This document shows, one piece after another, positions 40,585 through 53,165 of a stretch of 64,000 nucleotides of DNA. A program made the position numbers and the translations under genes. The notes under the pieces were generated by a model, which worked only from the letters and a program-made list of their open reading frames with translations, was not told the DNA's origin and did not search any database. Each line of letters begins with the position of its first letter. The first letter of the stretch is position 1. Location of the stretch: positions 124,001-188,000 of the forward strand of contig VXBM01000335.1 of the NCBI GenBank assembly GCA_013400155.1, read 5' to 3'. Source of the stretch: Helopsaltes ochotensis (taxonomy: Eukaryota > Chordata > Aves > Passeriformes > Locustellidae).

Positions 40585-42087
40585 CTAGCAAGCCTTGAAC
40601 TGAAAACCAGCACAGATTAAAAATTGTGATATTTTGTCAGAGGAAGGAATTAATTTAGGCTTGTATGGACTCCATTCTCTCTCCAGGGGAGAACTGAGCA
40701 GAATTCAGCTCTGGCTCTCAACAACTTTTAATAAACCTCTGATTATTTTAAAGCCTCCCAGGCTGAGCTCAGAATATACTTTTCATAAACAGAATCCAAA
40801 ATACATCTTTAGGCCAGTTGCTGTCATAGACAAATTAGGACATATTAAGATTTTATCCAAACCCAAATGTGGCCCTGCACTTAAATGCCTTTCAGCCCCC
40901 TAGCCCTAGCAGATAGCAGATCATTAATACTAGCTGCATTTCTTGTAAATGAAATGTTATTTAAGAGATTATGTAGCTCACATAATTCTATACAAAAGGT
41001 TTCTATCAAAGATAAAATGGGAAATCAGATGTCCATTACCCCTGGTATGCAGTGGGAAAACTGGAGCATTTTTCCCTAATTCTAAATGTATCTATATCTT
41101 TACTTGTATTAGAGTATCACCTCTGAATATAATAGTTTAATTATAAATGAAACATAAAAAATACCACTTTTAATCTAAATTTTTCACAGAAAAACCTCTA
41201 TTAATATTCTGAATAAAAATAAAAAGGGGGAAATAGAATTAATGAAGTTTTTGAACTTTTTAAAATAAGTACTAACTTGACTCTAAAAGTTATTTTGATA
41301 ACAAAATCAGCAAAAACCATTTTAATCAAAGTGTTATGCATTAACCACAATGAAATATATAAATATAGTTTTGTTCTTTTTCTTTTTCTCTTATGAAAGA
41401 GACCTTTTTGGTTTATTTTTTTGTTCCATTTAAAAATATGACTAAATAAAAAGTCTCAAAGTTTTCCATTTATAGGGAAAATAATTTCCTTTCAAGCTTA
41501 ATAAATATCCATTAGACTCAGAATGGCTTCAAATTTTTCACATTTCAACATGAAAAGACCTATTGTTGTGGGTCTTTAGCAGAAATTAATGGACTGGTAA
41601 TTTCTGAAATCAGAATATATGGTATGTAATTAATATAATCATTATAGAAATCTATAGAGTCAAAAAAATGTACCGAGCCAAATTATTGCTGTTGAATTAC
41701 TGTGTGGGGTTGAACAATTAAAGAAATCTTTTAACTTGCTCAAATATGATTCACATAAAGTAGAATAAACCCTGTCAATAAATAAATATTTAGCAAGGCT
41801 ATATTGATTGGAAAAACACTGTAATCTACCATGTTGGTAGATATTCTAGCAGTGATTGCAGAAAAGTGAGTGAGTAACTCATCAAAAGGCTGTCAACTTT
41901 AAAACAAAAACCACCAGTGAGCATTGCAATGCTATCTTAAACAACAATTCTCTTTGTTTTTCTCAAGCTTTCATAATCAGTCTACAATCTACAACAGCAG
42001 TTTTTAAGACTCTAACTGTATGGGTAAATTGGTACTGATGTTAAAAATACATCGATAGACAGATACTTCTGCAAGCTGCCATCTTGC
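40585..42087. other. Unique DNA after gap, no gene seen
   Basis: The first 400 bases (40590-41000) are less AT-rich and look complex, with no repeat signature. I cannot tell from one sequence whether they are conserved. The remainder is AT-rich. Confidence 0.45.
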
Positions 42088-42151
42088 TTTTTTTTTTTTT
42101 TTTTTTTTTTTTATTTTTTTTTTTTTTCTTTTTGTTTTCTTTTTTTTTTTT
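42088..42151 (+). repeat. T-rich homopolymer tract
   Basis: About 64 bases are nearly all T, with single A, C and G interruptions. It could be the A-tail of a minus-strand retrocopy, but no retrocopy body adjoins it on the right (gcattcatcaatcgctg). I therefore read it as low complexity. Length is likely to be poorly resolved in assembly. Confidence 0.9.
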
Positions 42152-44689
42152 GCATTCATCAATCGCTGTTCATTGGCAAGTTGTTCACATAGTGTATGAA
42201 AAAACATCCAGCTCAAAAATTTTATGCAAGATTCTCTGCACATGAATTTATTTGGAACTTCTAGCTCCTCTGTTCTGGGAAAAATTGATTCATACAGATT
42301 GACACATATTTAATGCCTATGATATAATTTAGTGTATTCGTTGTCTGACATCTGCAAAGAGAAAATCCTCTTGCAACATCTCAGTTTCATTTATTTTTTG
42401 GTATTGAAATGATGTGCCTTATTTGGAAAATCTTGGGCTACCGGATAAAATTAGCAATCAAGTGTTCCTGTAAGTATATAAATTTAAAAACAAGAACTGC
42501 TTGTTCTTGAAAAATCTAACCAGTTCTATGCAACACTTATTTTATTTTTTTACTCTAAAAAACACTGTACGATCAAGCAATTTTGTTTTGGGACAAGCAG
42601 TTCAGCCAAGATAAGTTCTCCTGTTAATGATCAGTACAAAACAGCAGTGGATATGAGTCAGTGAATTAAATCTTATTAATTCTAAGAGCTTTTCTTTCAA
42701 TAGCACTTACACTGCAATTCTTAATGCATAATCCAAAAGAAATAGAATAATTGAATTGGCTTAGAGTGTCAGATACCTTGAAACTATCTCACCATCACTA
42801 GCACTGTCAAGGTTTTGAAATTCAAGACGGTGTCTGGTTTCCCTTGGTATAAAAATTTCAAAAATATGTTTGCCTGCTGATTTTTATTAATTGCTTTTGT
42901 GTTTGAGAACATTTTCCAATGCAGTGTTTATAACCTGGTTTCACAAATTGAAAATCACTAATGTACATATTGCTCACATGCATATATTTATATATTAAAA
43001 AGAAAAAAAAAGGATCAAGTGTTTTAATTTGATAGTGATGCTTAATACATATTCAAAGAAAATTATATGGAACAGATGTCTGCAATATGCAACTTAATTC
43101 ACTCACAGAGTGTTCTTTAATGATAAACATTTTTTTTGCAGTGTCACTTTATTGAATGATTGTACTAAACCAATTTTCTTGTCTTCTGAACAGCTCAGAG
43201 AGAAATAAAAAAAAATATGACAAAATGTAAATTTTTATCTCCATCTGAAAGTCCAAAAAGCTGGTCAGCAATTCCCACTCAATTACTTAGGTGCCTAACA
43301 ACCTTCAGGCAACCAAATTGTACCAGAAAAAATGTTAATGCCCAAGTCTGACAATATACTTACTTAGAGAATCTTCCATCTTGGCTGAACCAAGCAGCTC
43401 AGGGCCCCAATTTGCCTCCAGTTATTCAGGATTTACTGAACCAGTGTCACTGGTTTCAGGTCCCAAAGGGGCTAAACTGATACGAACAATCTTTGTACAT
43501 TTAGTGTTCTCTGGAAACCTAAACAATCACAATTATTTTTATTAAAAACCCTGGAGGAAGGGTTGCTGCCTACCTTTTCAACAGTAGCTTAGAGGATGCC
43601 ACAGATGGCCACCTTGAACTACAGAGCTAAAGCATTTCCTTCAGAGAAGATCTGCTGAAACCATCACATCTTGCAAAGGTGAAACAGAGACATTTCCCAT
43701 TTTCCCTTAAAACCTGTGCCAGCCTTCAGTTAAGTAAAATTCAGTGCATAACTTTGAAGCCTAGAGGGTACTCTAATTCTTTGCAAACTTCTATCAACAC
43801 AAAGAGAAGTCACTGGGCCCATCTCTTGTGGGCTCTGAGTTTCAGCTCCACGTATTCATCTAGGTTGTTATTGCTGGGCAGATCTCAGCTTTTAAGCATT
43901 GAAAAAGAACATAAGTGATTAAAAATAGTAACTTATAGTAGGTAACTGCAAGTAAGATAGGGCTTTTTAAAAAAATGTATGCCTTTAACAGGGTAGTTCT
44001 TAATCAAAAGTCAGAAAGAAACATAAATAGTAATGAAAGAGATAAAACTCTCATTCACTATTTCTTGATACATTTCTGAATTGTGTAAATCTGGTTTATA
44101 TAGCATAAACATGAAAGGAGCTCCATTTACACAGTTAATCACATGAATAGTGCTGCAATGAAACCTGGATCTCTGCTTCAATGTTCTTTTGCTTATACTT
44201 TTACTTTTTTATTATTCTTGCATTCAAGATCTGCATCAGCAGACAAAATGGTTATGAAATGAGCTAGTGTAATAGCCACATGTGGATATCTGTGGGAAAT
44301 AGGCTTGTGGTACATCATGTCAGATAATCTGTGGCCTGATCTGCCCTCTGCTAGGAAATCTTTTATGATCAATCTCTATGTTGTAGATATCTAGAGCTGA
44401 GCCAGTCTTCAAGACTGTTTTTTAGCCCATGAAGAGAAAAAGGCGTATTTACAGTCAATACCTTTCATCTTGCTGCTGATGTCTAAATTGAGGCAGAAGT
44501 ACTGCAATGCAAAAACATCCTGTTTCTTATGAGCAGCTCTAGTTTAAATCATCCTGGAATGATAAGATCATTGCAGATAAGTATAAGCCCAGTCTTCTGG
44601 TTTGTCTCATACGTGTTGACAAAAGTGCATTTGTTTCTTTCGTGTAAAAGTCTTGATGCAATTTAATCCTCTGACTACAAACAAGATAC
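42152..44689. other. Unique DNA, no gene seen
   Basis: No exon, RNA gene or repeat family is recognised. A less AT-rich patch lies at about 43370-43700. Confidence 0.45.
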
Positions 44690-44788
44690 CTTCAACAGAC
44701 AGCTTGTAAGAGAAGAATGAGGTGGAAATTGTAGTCTTTACACCCACAAATCCAAGGAGCTCTTTCCCTGTGCTATCTTTTATTTGTC
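44690..44788 (-). other. Exon-like 99-nt segment (hypothesis)
   Basis: Read on the minus strand, a pyrimidine-rich run ending in cattag (acceptor-like) is followed by 99 open nucleotides and then a GT (gaag|gtatct, weak donor-like). Both boundaries fall in phase 1, so skipping or inclusion keeps frame. The translation has balanced composition (for example KELLGFVGVKTT). I do not recognise the protein, and no partner exon is evident in the window. The surrounding open frame (44607-44819) is only 70 codons, so chance is quite possible. Confidence 0.2.
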
Positions 44789-47214
44789 CTAATGTAAAAT
44801 TAAAATACGATATGAACACTTGTTTACTCTTGCACTGAGATTTTAAGGTCTTACAAAGTCTACCCTCTGCTGTTGACAGATATTGTTGAATATTGTTCAG
44901 TATGCTTTTCTTCCTCAGAATTTAGCAACTCATGACATGGGCTGGTAATCTTGGGAGTGCTCTGACAACTAAATATTCCATGTATTGTCATAAACAGGGT
45001 GCATGCCTGATTGTGAGAAAACATACCCTTCCAGCAACCGTTGTCAACACTGGACATCATAAACATTTTTCCAGATCTGGAAAGACCTGGATTTGTTAAC
45101 AAGGCTACTCACAGTGCCTTTCTTCTGGATTCAGAAAGTTCTTTTACAACCAGAGAATAAGACATGATTCTTGCAGCAGAAAATCCTAATTGGCAGCATT
45201 TGTCTTGTTGGAATATTCCCACTGTGGCCAGAAGAAAAGGGAGCTCTGAGGTTATCATGGAGACTAGGGATGGGAAGTATTTCTGTATCTCATGTCTTGA
45301 GATGTAAAAAGAAATAATGACATTTATTTAAAAATTTAAAAAAATAATAATTACACATTGTATCAGTGTGACAACATAAACAGCCCAAGCAGAATGAAGA
45401 CTGTGCCATAAAAAAACATTAATTTGCACAAGATTATGTTATTTAGCCTGTAAAAAAATGCCCATGTCATAAATGCTCTCCAGAGGTCACCTGTTCTTGT
45501 CTCTGCAAATCAAACACCAAGGCAAAAATGACTGCAAGCTTTACTATGCTCAGGTATCAGTCATCACTGCCCTACATCACATTTTCCCATCATTTAATTG
45601 GATACAAATAAATGCAATTTTCAATCTAGTACTTAATTCCTGCTATGGCAAGGTCAAACATTCAAACGACTGTGCATTGATGAATAGAAAATGATCTCTG
45701 TCTCACATGCTGAGCACATCACAAAGCTGTTAAGAATCGGAAAAACATCGGAACAAATTAATATTGATTTTTTTCATGTTCCTCCTAAAATCAAATATGC
45801 TCAGTACTTGTTAAGAGTACACTTGGGTAGAAAAAATGAAAAAGAAAAATTCCTAAGTTGATTTTTTTTTTAGGACTTTATTTCAGCTAATTTTGAAGAA
45901 GCTGTTATAAAATAATTTGTAAAAGATCTGGTATTACATTATACATTCACAAAGAACTATAGTTTCTTTCCTCATTCCATTGTCACTGAGGAATAACTTC
46001 ATTAAATTATAAGTATTATAATTTGATTGGGTTAATCTGCTTAAATGTTGGTGACTGCAATGTTAAAATCACCTGAGGTCCCTCATTGTTGGCAAATAAT
46101 TGATTGGTGTGGAAGCAAAGGTATAATTCACTTCTTCCTAAATTAAACTTCTACATCTGGACAATGGACCTAAGACTGAATTCCAGTGAATATGCTGATT
46201 AGACCTCTGTTATCTATAATGGGAAACTAGGCAAATAATTCCAAATGAAGGGACCTACATTAGGATATGTAGGTTTGAGTGAAATGAGCCCTACACACAA
46301 GTGAGTGTGAATCCATATCTTCCCATGTCATTAGAAAATTATTCAAATAATTGCATTTTAGCAACTTCATATTACTTCCATATTTCATAATTTATGTCTT
46401 TTGTGCTACTATTTTCAAAAAATATCTGAGGGAAGATAAGATTATAAGCCAAAATCCGGCAACATTCTTGATCTTCTGAAGATCTAATCCTGCAAAGTGC
46501 CTGCATATCTGAACCCTTCCAGGGACATCCACTAGTGTTGTTTTACCAGCTTTGAAGATCAATCCACTTCTGCATAAATAACTGTCTTTTAACTAGGGAT
46601 TTATTTACCCTTCCTAATTTTAAGCAGTCAAGTATAAAAATTCTGGAAAGAGATCATTATTTAGTCATCTAAATACCATTTGAAGCACTAATTTAGTGAT
46701 TTGCTTACCAGTATCTTATGCAGTCAAGTCTGAAAACTGGTCCTTTAATGTCTATAGGTCAGCAAACTGGAGCCAGCCTTTTATATTTCTGAAAAAATAG
46801 GGCAACTGATAGAAGCTCTGTGTTTTCACAGGAATAGCAGTCAAGCCACTGCACTAAGAAATTCTCTTTATTAATTCTTTTAACAAACAGAGATTTTTGT
46901 TACAGTACTTTTAAAGAGTTGATTGAAAACTGAAATACTGTGGTTCTCTCTGGCTTTTTTTTTTCTGGTTTATCTTTAATTGAATAGAAATCCATTAGCT
47001 AGCAAGGGAATAGAGAACACAAAATATAGTCAATGTGCCCTGACTTTAAACATCTCTTCGGGATCATTTTATTGTGTTCTAATGAAAAACTGTGTGGGTT
47101 TGAGGGAAAGAGACCTTCCACATAAATACCATCTTTCTCTCCAACCAAAAGGCTGATAAGATTGATTCTGCAACGTGATGACAAATGCACACAGTCAAAG
47201 GCCTCAGCCTCCTG
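44789..47214. other. Unique AT-rich DNA, no gene seen
   Basis: No exon or repeat family is recognised. All open frames are at most about 80 codons. Confidence 0.5.
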
Positions 47215-47600
47215 AGGATACTAACAACCCTTCCCCAGCCCCACCTGTGGCCTCCCCTCCCACTGCCCCAACACCACCATGAGTGGCCATTCCCGTGGCC
47301 ATTCCCATGCCCTGGATGGATGTCTTGACCATACATTGTAGGCTCCTCTCCAGTGCCCTTCTCCTTTTGCCCCCAGCTTGGCTCCTGGAGGGATCCCAGC
47401 TGCCACCAGCCCGAGTCTCTGGAACCCCATGGTCACCCCCATGGCACTGCGAGATCGCTGGGGAGAACAGAGACTGAGTGGGGTCACCCTCAGCCACCCT
47501 CTCCCCTCGTGGGGCAGCTTCTCCCTCAGTTCTCCAGGGGCCTGTCTCAAATACAGGGACACACTCCTCCACATCAGGCATGAATACTCCTTTAGATCTT
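47215..47600. other. GC-rich island of unknown origin
   Basis: About 385 bases are strongly GC-rich in AT-rich surroundings. They include a near-perfect tandem of gtggccattccc at 47284-47310 and many CCC/CAGC motifs. Open frames of 117 and 136 codons (minus) and 64-80 codons (plus) overlap, as expected from the lack of AT-rich stops. None resembles a known protein. CpG density is modest, so it is not a convincing promoter CpG island. A fragment of an unclassified LTR is possible. Confidence 0.45.
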
Positions 47601-49715
47601 CTAAAAGATGCCATGTTTGATTACTTTTGTCACAAAAATCATGTTTTTAGTTAAAAAAAATTACCTTGGTTTCTGACACTTTCTGAAAACAAAAACAGGC
47701 AAAACAGCAATGGTTCATTTAACTATGTTTTTGCTATTATGATGAAATTGAGCTCAGGTTTCAGTTGTTGCTCATCATTCACAGCAACAGAATTCACAAT
47801 TCTAAATCTTGTTTGCAACATAGCATCTTTTCCAGATAAAACAGTTCAATTTTATAAGTAATTTTCACACTTAATTAATTGCTTTTTGTCTGTTCATAAA
47901 TATGTCCATTTTTTAAAATAAAAATATCTGTCAAAATTATTTCTTAGGAAACTCAATTTAATTACTGTGTTTCTTTAATTAAAATTCCACATATCCATAC
48001 TTTCAGCACTGACAAACATGAAAAGATAGTTGCTATATGTGTGATAAATACCCACTGGTGTTTCTGATGGACCTGCAGAAGAGACACAAAAGAGGAAATC
48101 CTTAGATGGTTGAAGACTCATTTGATTAAATAGAACTCTATTATTTTATCCAACCTCCCAGCCTTGCATGTAGGTATGCAAGCTGCCAAAATTCAGGCAA
48201 TCCAAGCCAATTGAACAATGACTACTGTAAATAATACAGTTCCCCTGGCTCAAAAAACTAAAAAATACAATGGCTTGCAATAAGAAAAAAGAAAGGGTAA
48301 TTTGGTGCTAAGAAAGATGTTACTTACTGGTGAAGACATCTCCTGATCTCCTGATCAGTCAAAGCTAAGACGACCCTGTACTGTTGCAGCCAATTAATTT
48401 ATAATTAATTATATTCTTCTATTCTAAGAAGCAATATGTGCTATCAAGAAAAGAATTTGAAGTTACCTGCAAATAATACTCTCTTGGTCAGCTTGTCAAT
48501 GAGCTCTTCTGTGGAAATCATTAACTGTTTTGAAGGGGGGGGACTTGGTAGCATTTAAAAGTAAGATCCAAAAAGCAGCCTTACAGAACACTCAGTGAAG
48601 CAGGACAGAAGACGAAGGGCCACAAAGTAAAGGAAAAAGAACTCATCCACTAAGCTAAGGATTTTCTACTCCTCCATCAAAAAACCTGGAGTAAAAATCA
48701 AATATATAAAACATGTAGGAAAACATGGGCAGATGTGTGTAAAATCTGATTACAGCCCAGTTAGGCTTTTCTTTGTTGAATGGATTTGAGACAGATTCCT
48801 GTAAATGTGAATGTAAAGAAAAATGTAAATTTCTGATATTTTGCTTGCTATTTCAGTATATTATTTCCTTTAAGGTTTAGGGAGGCGGAGTGGAGGATTA
48901 ATTGCTTTTAGCTTTTACTCAATGGGAGAAACTTCAAAGACTTGATGTTATTTTTTCCTTAGTCTGATTGTAACTAGACCAATATATTTATTATATATGG
49001 CTTAAAATAAAACCATACCTACAGCTATTCTTTGATAGATTTTTACTTTATTGGGAGCTTTTCTTGTCCTATTCTAGCTTTCCTACTGCATTTCTCGTCC
49101 TCCAAACCTGTTCATGTACTCCATCTTATTCTGAGTAGAAGTGTCATAGCAATACAAGATATACAGTCTCGTTTGCAAGGTAAATATCTTAACTTTGAAA
49201 AAAACTTAAAAATAAGAAAGAAAATAATTAATAAAAAAATTATATAGACATATGCTTAGAAAGTAAATGCAACTTGTAAACAAAACTCTAAAGAAACATT
49301 TAGAGAGTGACAGAGAAAGACGATTTTAAACCATTCCCCAGAACAAAACCACCACCCCCCACACTATAGGTAGTATTTCTTTATCCTCTTCTCCCACTCA
49401 TAAATTGTTGCATACAAATCTCATTAATTATTTAACTGCAGACCAACTGCAGTGGTTGACCTGCACTGGATGAGTCTTTCATGATAAATTAAAACTGTTT
49501 GATGGTGCTCAAAGTGAACTAAACTGTGTTCTTGGATCTTATGACCTTGTTAGAAGAGCATAGGACCCATCTCCAGATTAACCAACAACCAATTGCAGTT
49601 GATGTAATAAATTGTGACAACACCTAAGAGTAGCTGGTCTTCAAATCATTAACCACGTGAGCAATTAATTGCTGAATGGAATTTTGAAAATTAAAGGAAC
49701 TCTGTATTTGCTGTG
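47601..49715. other. Unique AT-rich DNA, no gene seen
   Basis: Nothing identifiable was found except short homopolymers. Confidence 0.5.
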
Positions 49716-50110
49716 GTTGGTGTGGAGACTGGGAGCTGGGGTTATTTAGCCTGGAGAAAAGGAGACTCAGAGGTGACCTTATCACTCTCTACAACTTCCT
49801 GAAGGGTGGTTGTAGTCAGCTGGGTTTGATCTCTTTCTCCAGGCAGCAACTGACAGAATGAGAGGACACAGTCTTAAGCTGCACCAAGGGAAATACAGGT
49901 TGGATATAGGGAAAACATTTTCTGCGGGAAGAGTGATGAAGTACTGCAATGGTCTGCGAGGGGAGGTGGTGGAGTCACCATCCCTGGATGTGTTTAAAAA
50001 AAGATTGGACGTGGCACTTGGTGCCATGGTTCACTTGAGGTGTTAGGGCATGGGTTGGACTTGATGATCTTGAGGGTCTCTTCCAACCTAGTGATTCTGT
50101 GATTCTGTGA
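49716..50110 (+). mobile_element. CR1 LINE, 5'-truncated 3' end with intact octamer tail
   Basis: It follows avian CR1 closely: gggagctggggttatttagcctgg, gagactcagaggtgacctta, ctctacaacttcctgaag, gtggtggagtcaccatccct, gtgccatggttcacttgagg. The classic end is ggttggacttgatgatcttg, then tctcttccaacctagtg and two attctgtg octamers. It is about 395 bp with few indels, and looks closest to a young consensus of all CR1 copies here. It contains only the end of ORF2 and the 3' UTR, so it encodes nothing. Its 3' UTR belongs to a different subfamily from the copies at 13315 and 56415. Confidence 0.96.
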
Positions 50111-52590
50111 TACATCCTGTGTACTGTACTTGCATTTTCTTTACGGCAATGGAAACAAAGATTATCAGAGACACTAATGGATTCTATTGGCACTACTTCT
50201 TTTTTTAATAGACATTATAAGAATGGTAGGGGTTTATTTTTCATTATGTTTTGGAGTGGTTTTTTGTTGTTTTTTGTTTTCTTTTCTAAGAGATATTGGC
50301 TAAAAGGTTTAACAAACTTTTCAAAATTACATAGAAAACCCACCCAGTCTTGGTGACATAGAACTCTTCATATTATTTGATTCACTGTCTAACAATAAAT
50401 CTGTTCATCTTTTCAATTACTGTAGATTTATTATAGAATAAGAGTAAGATTTTTAAAAAAACACTTCCATCTACTTATGTTTTTAATTCTTTTTCTGCTC
50501 CTTCTGTATTTTCTACAACATTTTCTTCTGTTGGCAAAGAAAATGTAGATACCAAGAGGAACTCTTTTAAAATAATAGAAAAATTCTTTTTCTAGTTCTC
50601 TTCCTGAAGCCAAAGGTGTTTTACTAAATACTTGTATAGAAATAGAACTAGGAAGATGAGTAATACTTTTTAAATTTTCACTAACATTCTTCATTAAATT
50701 TATAGTGACCCTGGTGGGAAAAATAGTAAAACTGATAAAAAGAGTAAAATAACCACTAGCACCACCAACAAAATACCCAGAAGTACCAAAAGAGTATAAT
50801 CTAAAGGTCTTCATAACATTAATTTAAACACCAGAATTAAACATAAATTTTACAGAACTCTTACATTGTATATAAGGAAATTGTCAATATTTGGGAAGAC
50901 TCACACATTCCAAATGAAATGGTCCTTGAAAGACATCTTGCTTTAATGTTTAACAAGGAATGAAAAATTATGATTCCAAGATGATCATTCGGCAAAATTA
51001 TTTATTCTGTTATAGGATTCTTTCATGCCTGGCAGTCTTTCACAAAAAACAACCTTGATATTTTAATCTGTAATTTCTCCATTCAATTCATAAATAAAAT
51101 ACTTTATTCTTGCTTTCCTTTTTCTCTATGGATTCTCAAATATGTCTTTCTTTTTTTACATCCCTATCACATATTTGCTCAGGAATTTGAAATGTCAAAT
51201 TTCACATCTTCTCTGAAGTATTCTGAAATCCTGATTTAAACATCAGATATATAACTTAAAATTAATGGATTCATGAAGCAACTTAAAAAAAAATCAGATC
51301 TTGATAAAACTGAATTAATTTTAAATTTCAGTTCCTTTTTTATTGTTTCTTATAGCTATCATTGTTTTCCTGAAGTAAAAGTCCTAGGAATTTTATCTTC
51401 AGTAAAATATTGAATGACTATTGACTTCATTACTTACTAGTTCCAGGAATTAAATGCCTTTGAATTTGGTCATGTGTTGTAAGTCAAGAGTAATAGGGCA
51501 GAAGTCACCAGAATTTTAACTGTCTCAGAAAAGAACAAGAAAATTAATATTTTTGTTACAGAATTGTTATAAAAGAAAACAACATAAAAGGACTTCTCCC
51601 ATAGTTTGGTTTTTTTTTTATATAACTGAAAACTGAAAATCTTTTCTAATTCTACTTATTTGTAGCAATCAGTCTCATTGAAGTAAAATTGGTTTTTAGC
51701 CACTGAAACTATTATTGGTAAGTTTTTATTCTTGTATCTCTTGATTTAATATGTTGCTATCCTATAGTAGTTTCTGCTGATCTAAAAATAAATTTCAGAA
51801 AATGTTCAATATTTTCTTTCTGAAAAGAAACTTTCTTTTGAAATCTATACATGAACACATTTTACAGTGGTCAGCAGTGTAGTAGAACTGTGTCTTCTAT
51901 TTATCCATAAAAGTTAAATATATTTCTCTTGGAATATAGTTTCATAATACAACATAGCAATGATAATATCCATAGCATTCTTCTGGTCACACACAAATAA
52001 ACCTTGGGCACTCTTATAATCAGTAAATGTAGTCTGGAAGTCTTAATGATGAATTAATTTAGTAACTAGGTTGGGTTAAACAGTTAGCTAACTGCCTACT
52101 TTGAGATATTTTTTACTTCTGTCACCTTTTTATCCCAGCCATCTTCACCAGTGCAGGAAACGTACAATCCAAAAATATCTAATGACTTCAAATACAATTT
52201 CCTAAGGAAAACTTGTCACACAGACTTAAGAGAAAAAACTTCTATTCTTTCAGCTAACAATTTTTTCTTTCTCTTTTTAAATCTATATTTGCATTTTTAT
52301 TATAAGAAATTACAACCATCCTAGAAAATAACTAGAGGCACAAAGTTTTATTGTTGCCAATATCATCAGTCCATTTTCTCCCTTCTGTTTGCCTTGAGAC
52401 ATTGATCTTCACCTGTACTAGCTTCTATTTCTTTGTTCAAGCTCTGGTGATTTTGTTAACTTTTTTATTATTCTCTTGACACTGATTTTTCCTTTAGGTC
52501 TGTTTTTTCATTTGCTAGACTTGCCACTTTCTTCTCCCATCAAAACTGTCAGACATCTCCTCAGGCCCCAGTATCCTAATTAAAACTGTG
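50111..52590. other. Unique AT-rich DNA, no gene seen
   Basis: The longest open frame is 127 codons on minus (50431-50814), rich in F, I, K and S. It matches no family I know and is within the chance range for this base composition. No repeat family is recognised. Confidence 0.5.
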
Positions 52591-52631
52591 TATTGATGTA
52601 CTACTTAGTTTCATTTAGTAGTACATCAATA
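52591..52631. repeat. Perfect 15-bp inverted repeat with 11-nt loop
   Basis: Left arm 52591-52605 (tattgatgtactact) and right arm 52617-52631 are exact reverse complements. The 11 nt between them are tagtttcattt. The stem can be extended only with mismatches. It is too short for a standard microRNA precursor. Confidence 0.9.
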
Positions 52632-52934
52632 GAGAGCAGGTAGAACGGCAACGTCTCTCTGAGTATTCTGAGGTGTTTCGTATTGATTTAAATTACTTCC
52701 CAGAGAGTAACTTTGTACTTCATCTGATGCAGGTCATATTATATTCTCTCTGGAGTCATTAATAGAATGTTGATTTCAGGTATTATGGTCAAAATTCTGT
52801 TCAGTTTCTGCAATGGGGAGCTTCAGGGATGAGAAGCATACAGGCAACCCTGGCTTTAATTTTCTTTTTTTTTTTTTATGCCAGTGTGAGAGACTGGAAG
52901 GATTGAGGGCTCGAAATATTTCAGGTGCATGTTT
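52632..52934. other. Unique DNA, no gene seen
   Basis: It contains a T-run at about 52861-52879. No other feature was found. Confidence 0.5.
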
Positions 52935-53165
52935 GGGTGAAGGGACAGGTCAAGTCCTTCTCTGGTGAGGCAGGGCCCTGCTCCACACACTCCCTCCTCC
53001 CCCAGCCCACCCTCCCCTAGAGCCCAGCCCCACAGTGGCCGCCAAGCCCTGGCATGCTGCAGGCAATGCTCCACATCTGTCCTTGGAGCCCCTAGCCCAG
53101 CTCCCCAGTGGCCACCAGACTGGAAGCCCCACCCGGAGGAAGGGCTCAGGAAAGCCAAAGGGTCC
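52935..53165. other. GC-rich island of unknown origin
   Basis: About 230 bases of C-rich plus strand (ctccctcctcccccagccc, cagccccacagtggccgcc). Overlapping open frames on both strands (60-121 codons) are compositional. I do not recognise a protein or repeat family. It is similar in character, but not visibly in sequence, to the island at 47215. Confidence 0.4.

Noticed and set aside
40327..40620. Open frames across the second N gap
   Set aside because: Same artefact: mostly N.
47204..47614. 136- and 117-codon minus-strand open frames in the GC-rich island
   Set aside because: Stop codons are depleted by composition. The frames overlap each other and have repetitive G/M/A content from the tandem repeat.
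50431..50814. 127-codon minus-strand open frame
   Set aside because: No recognisable domain. In AT-rich DNA of this size a few frames of this length are expected by chance.
52591..52631. microRNA precursor
   Set aside because: A 15-bp stem and 41 nt in total are too short, and extension is mismatched.
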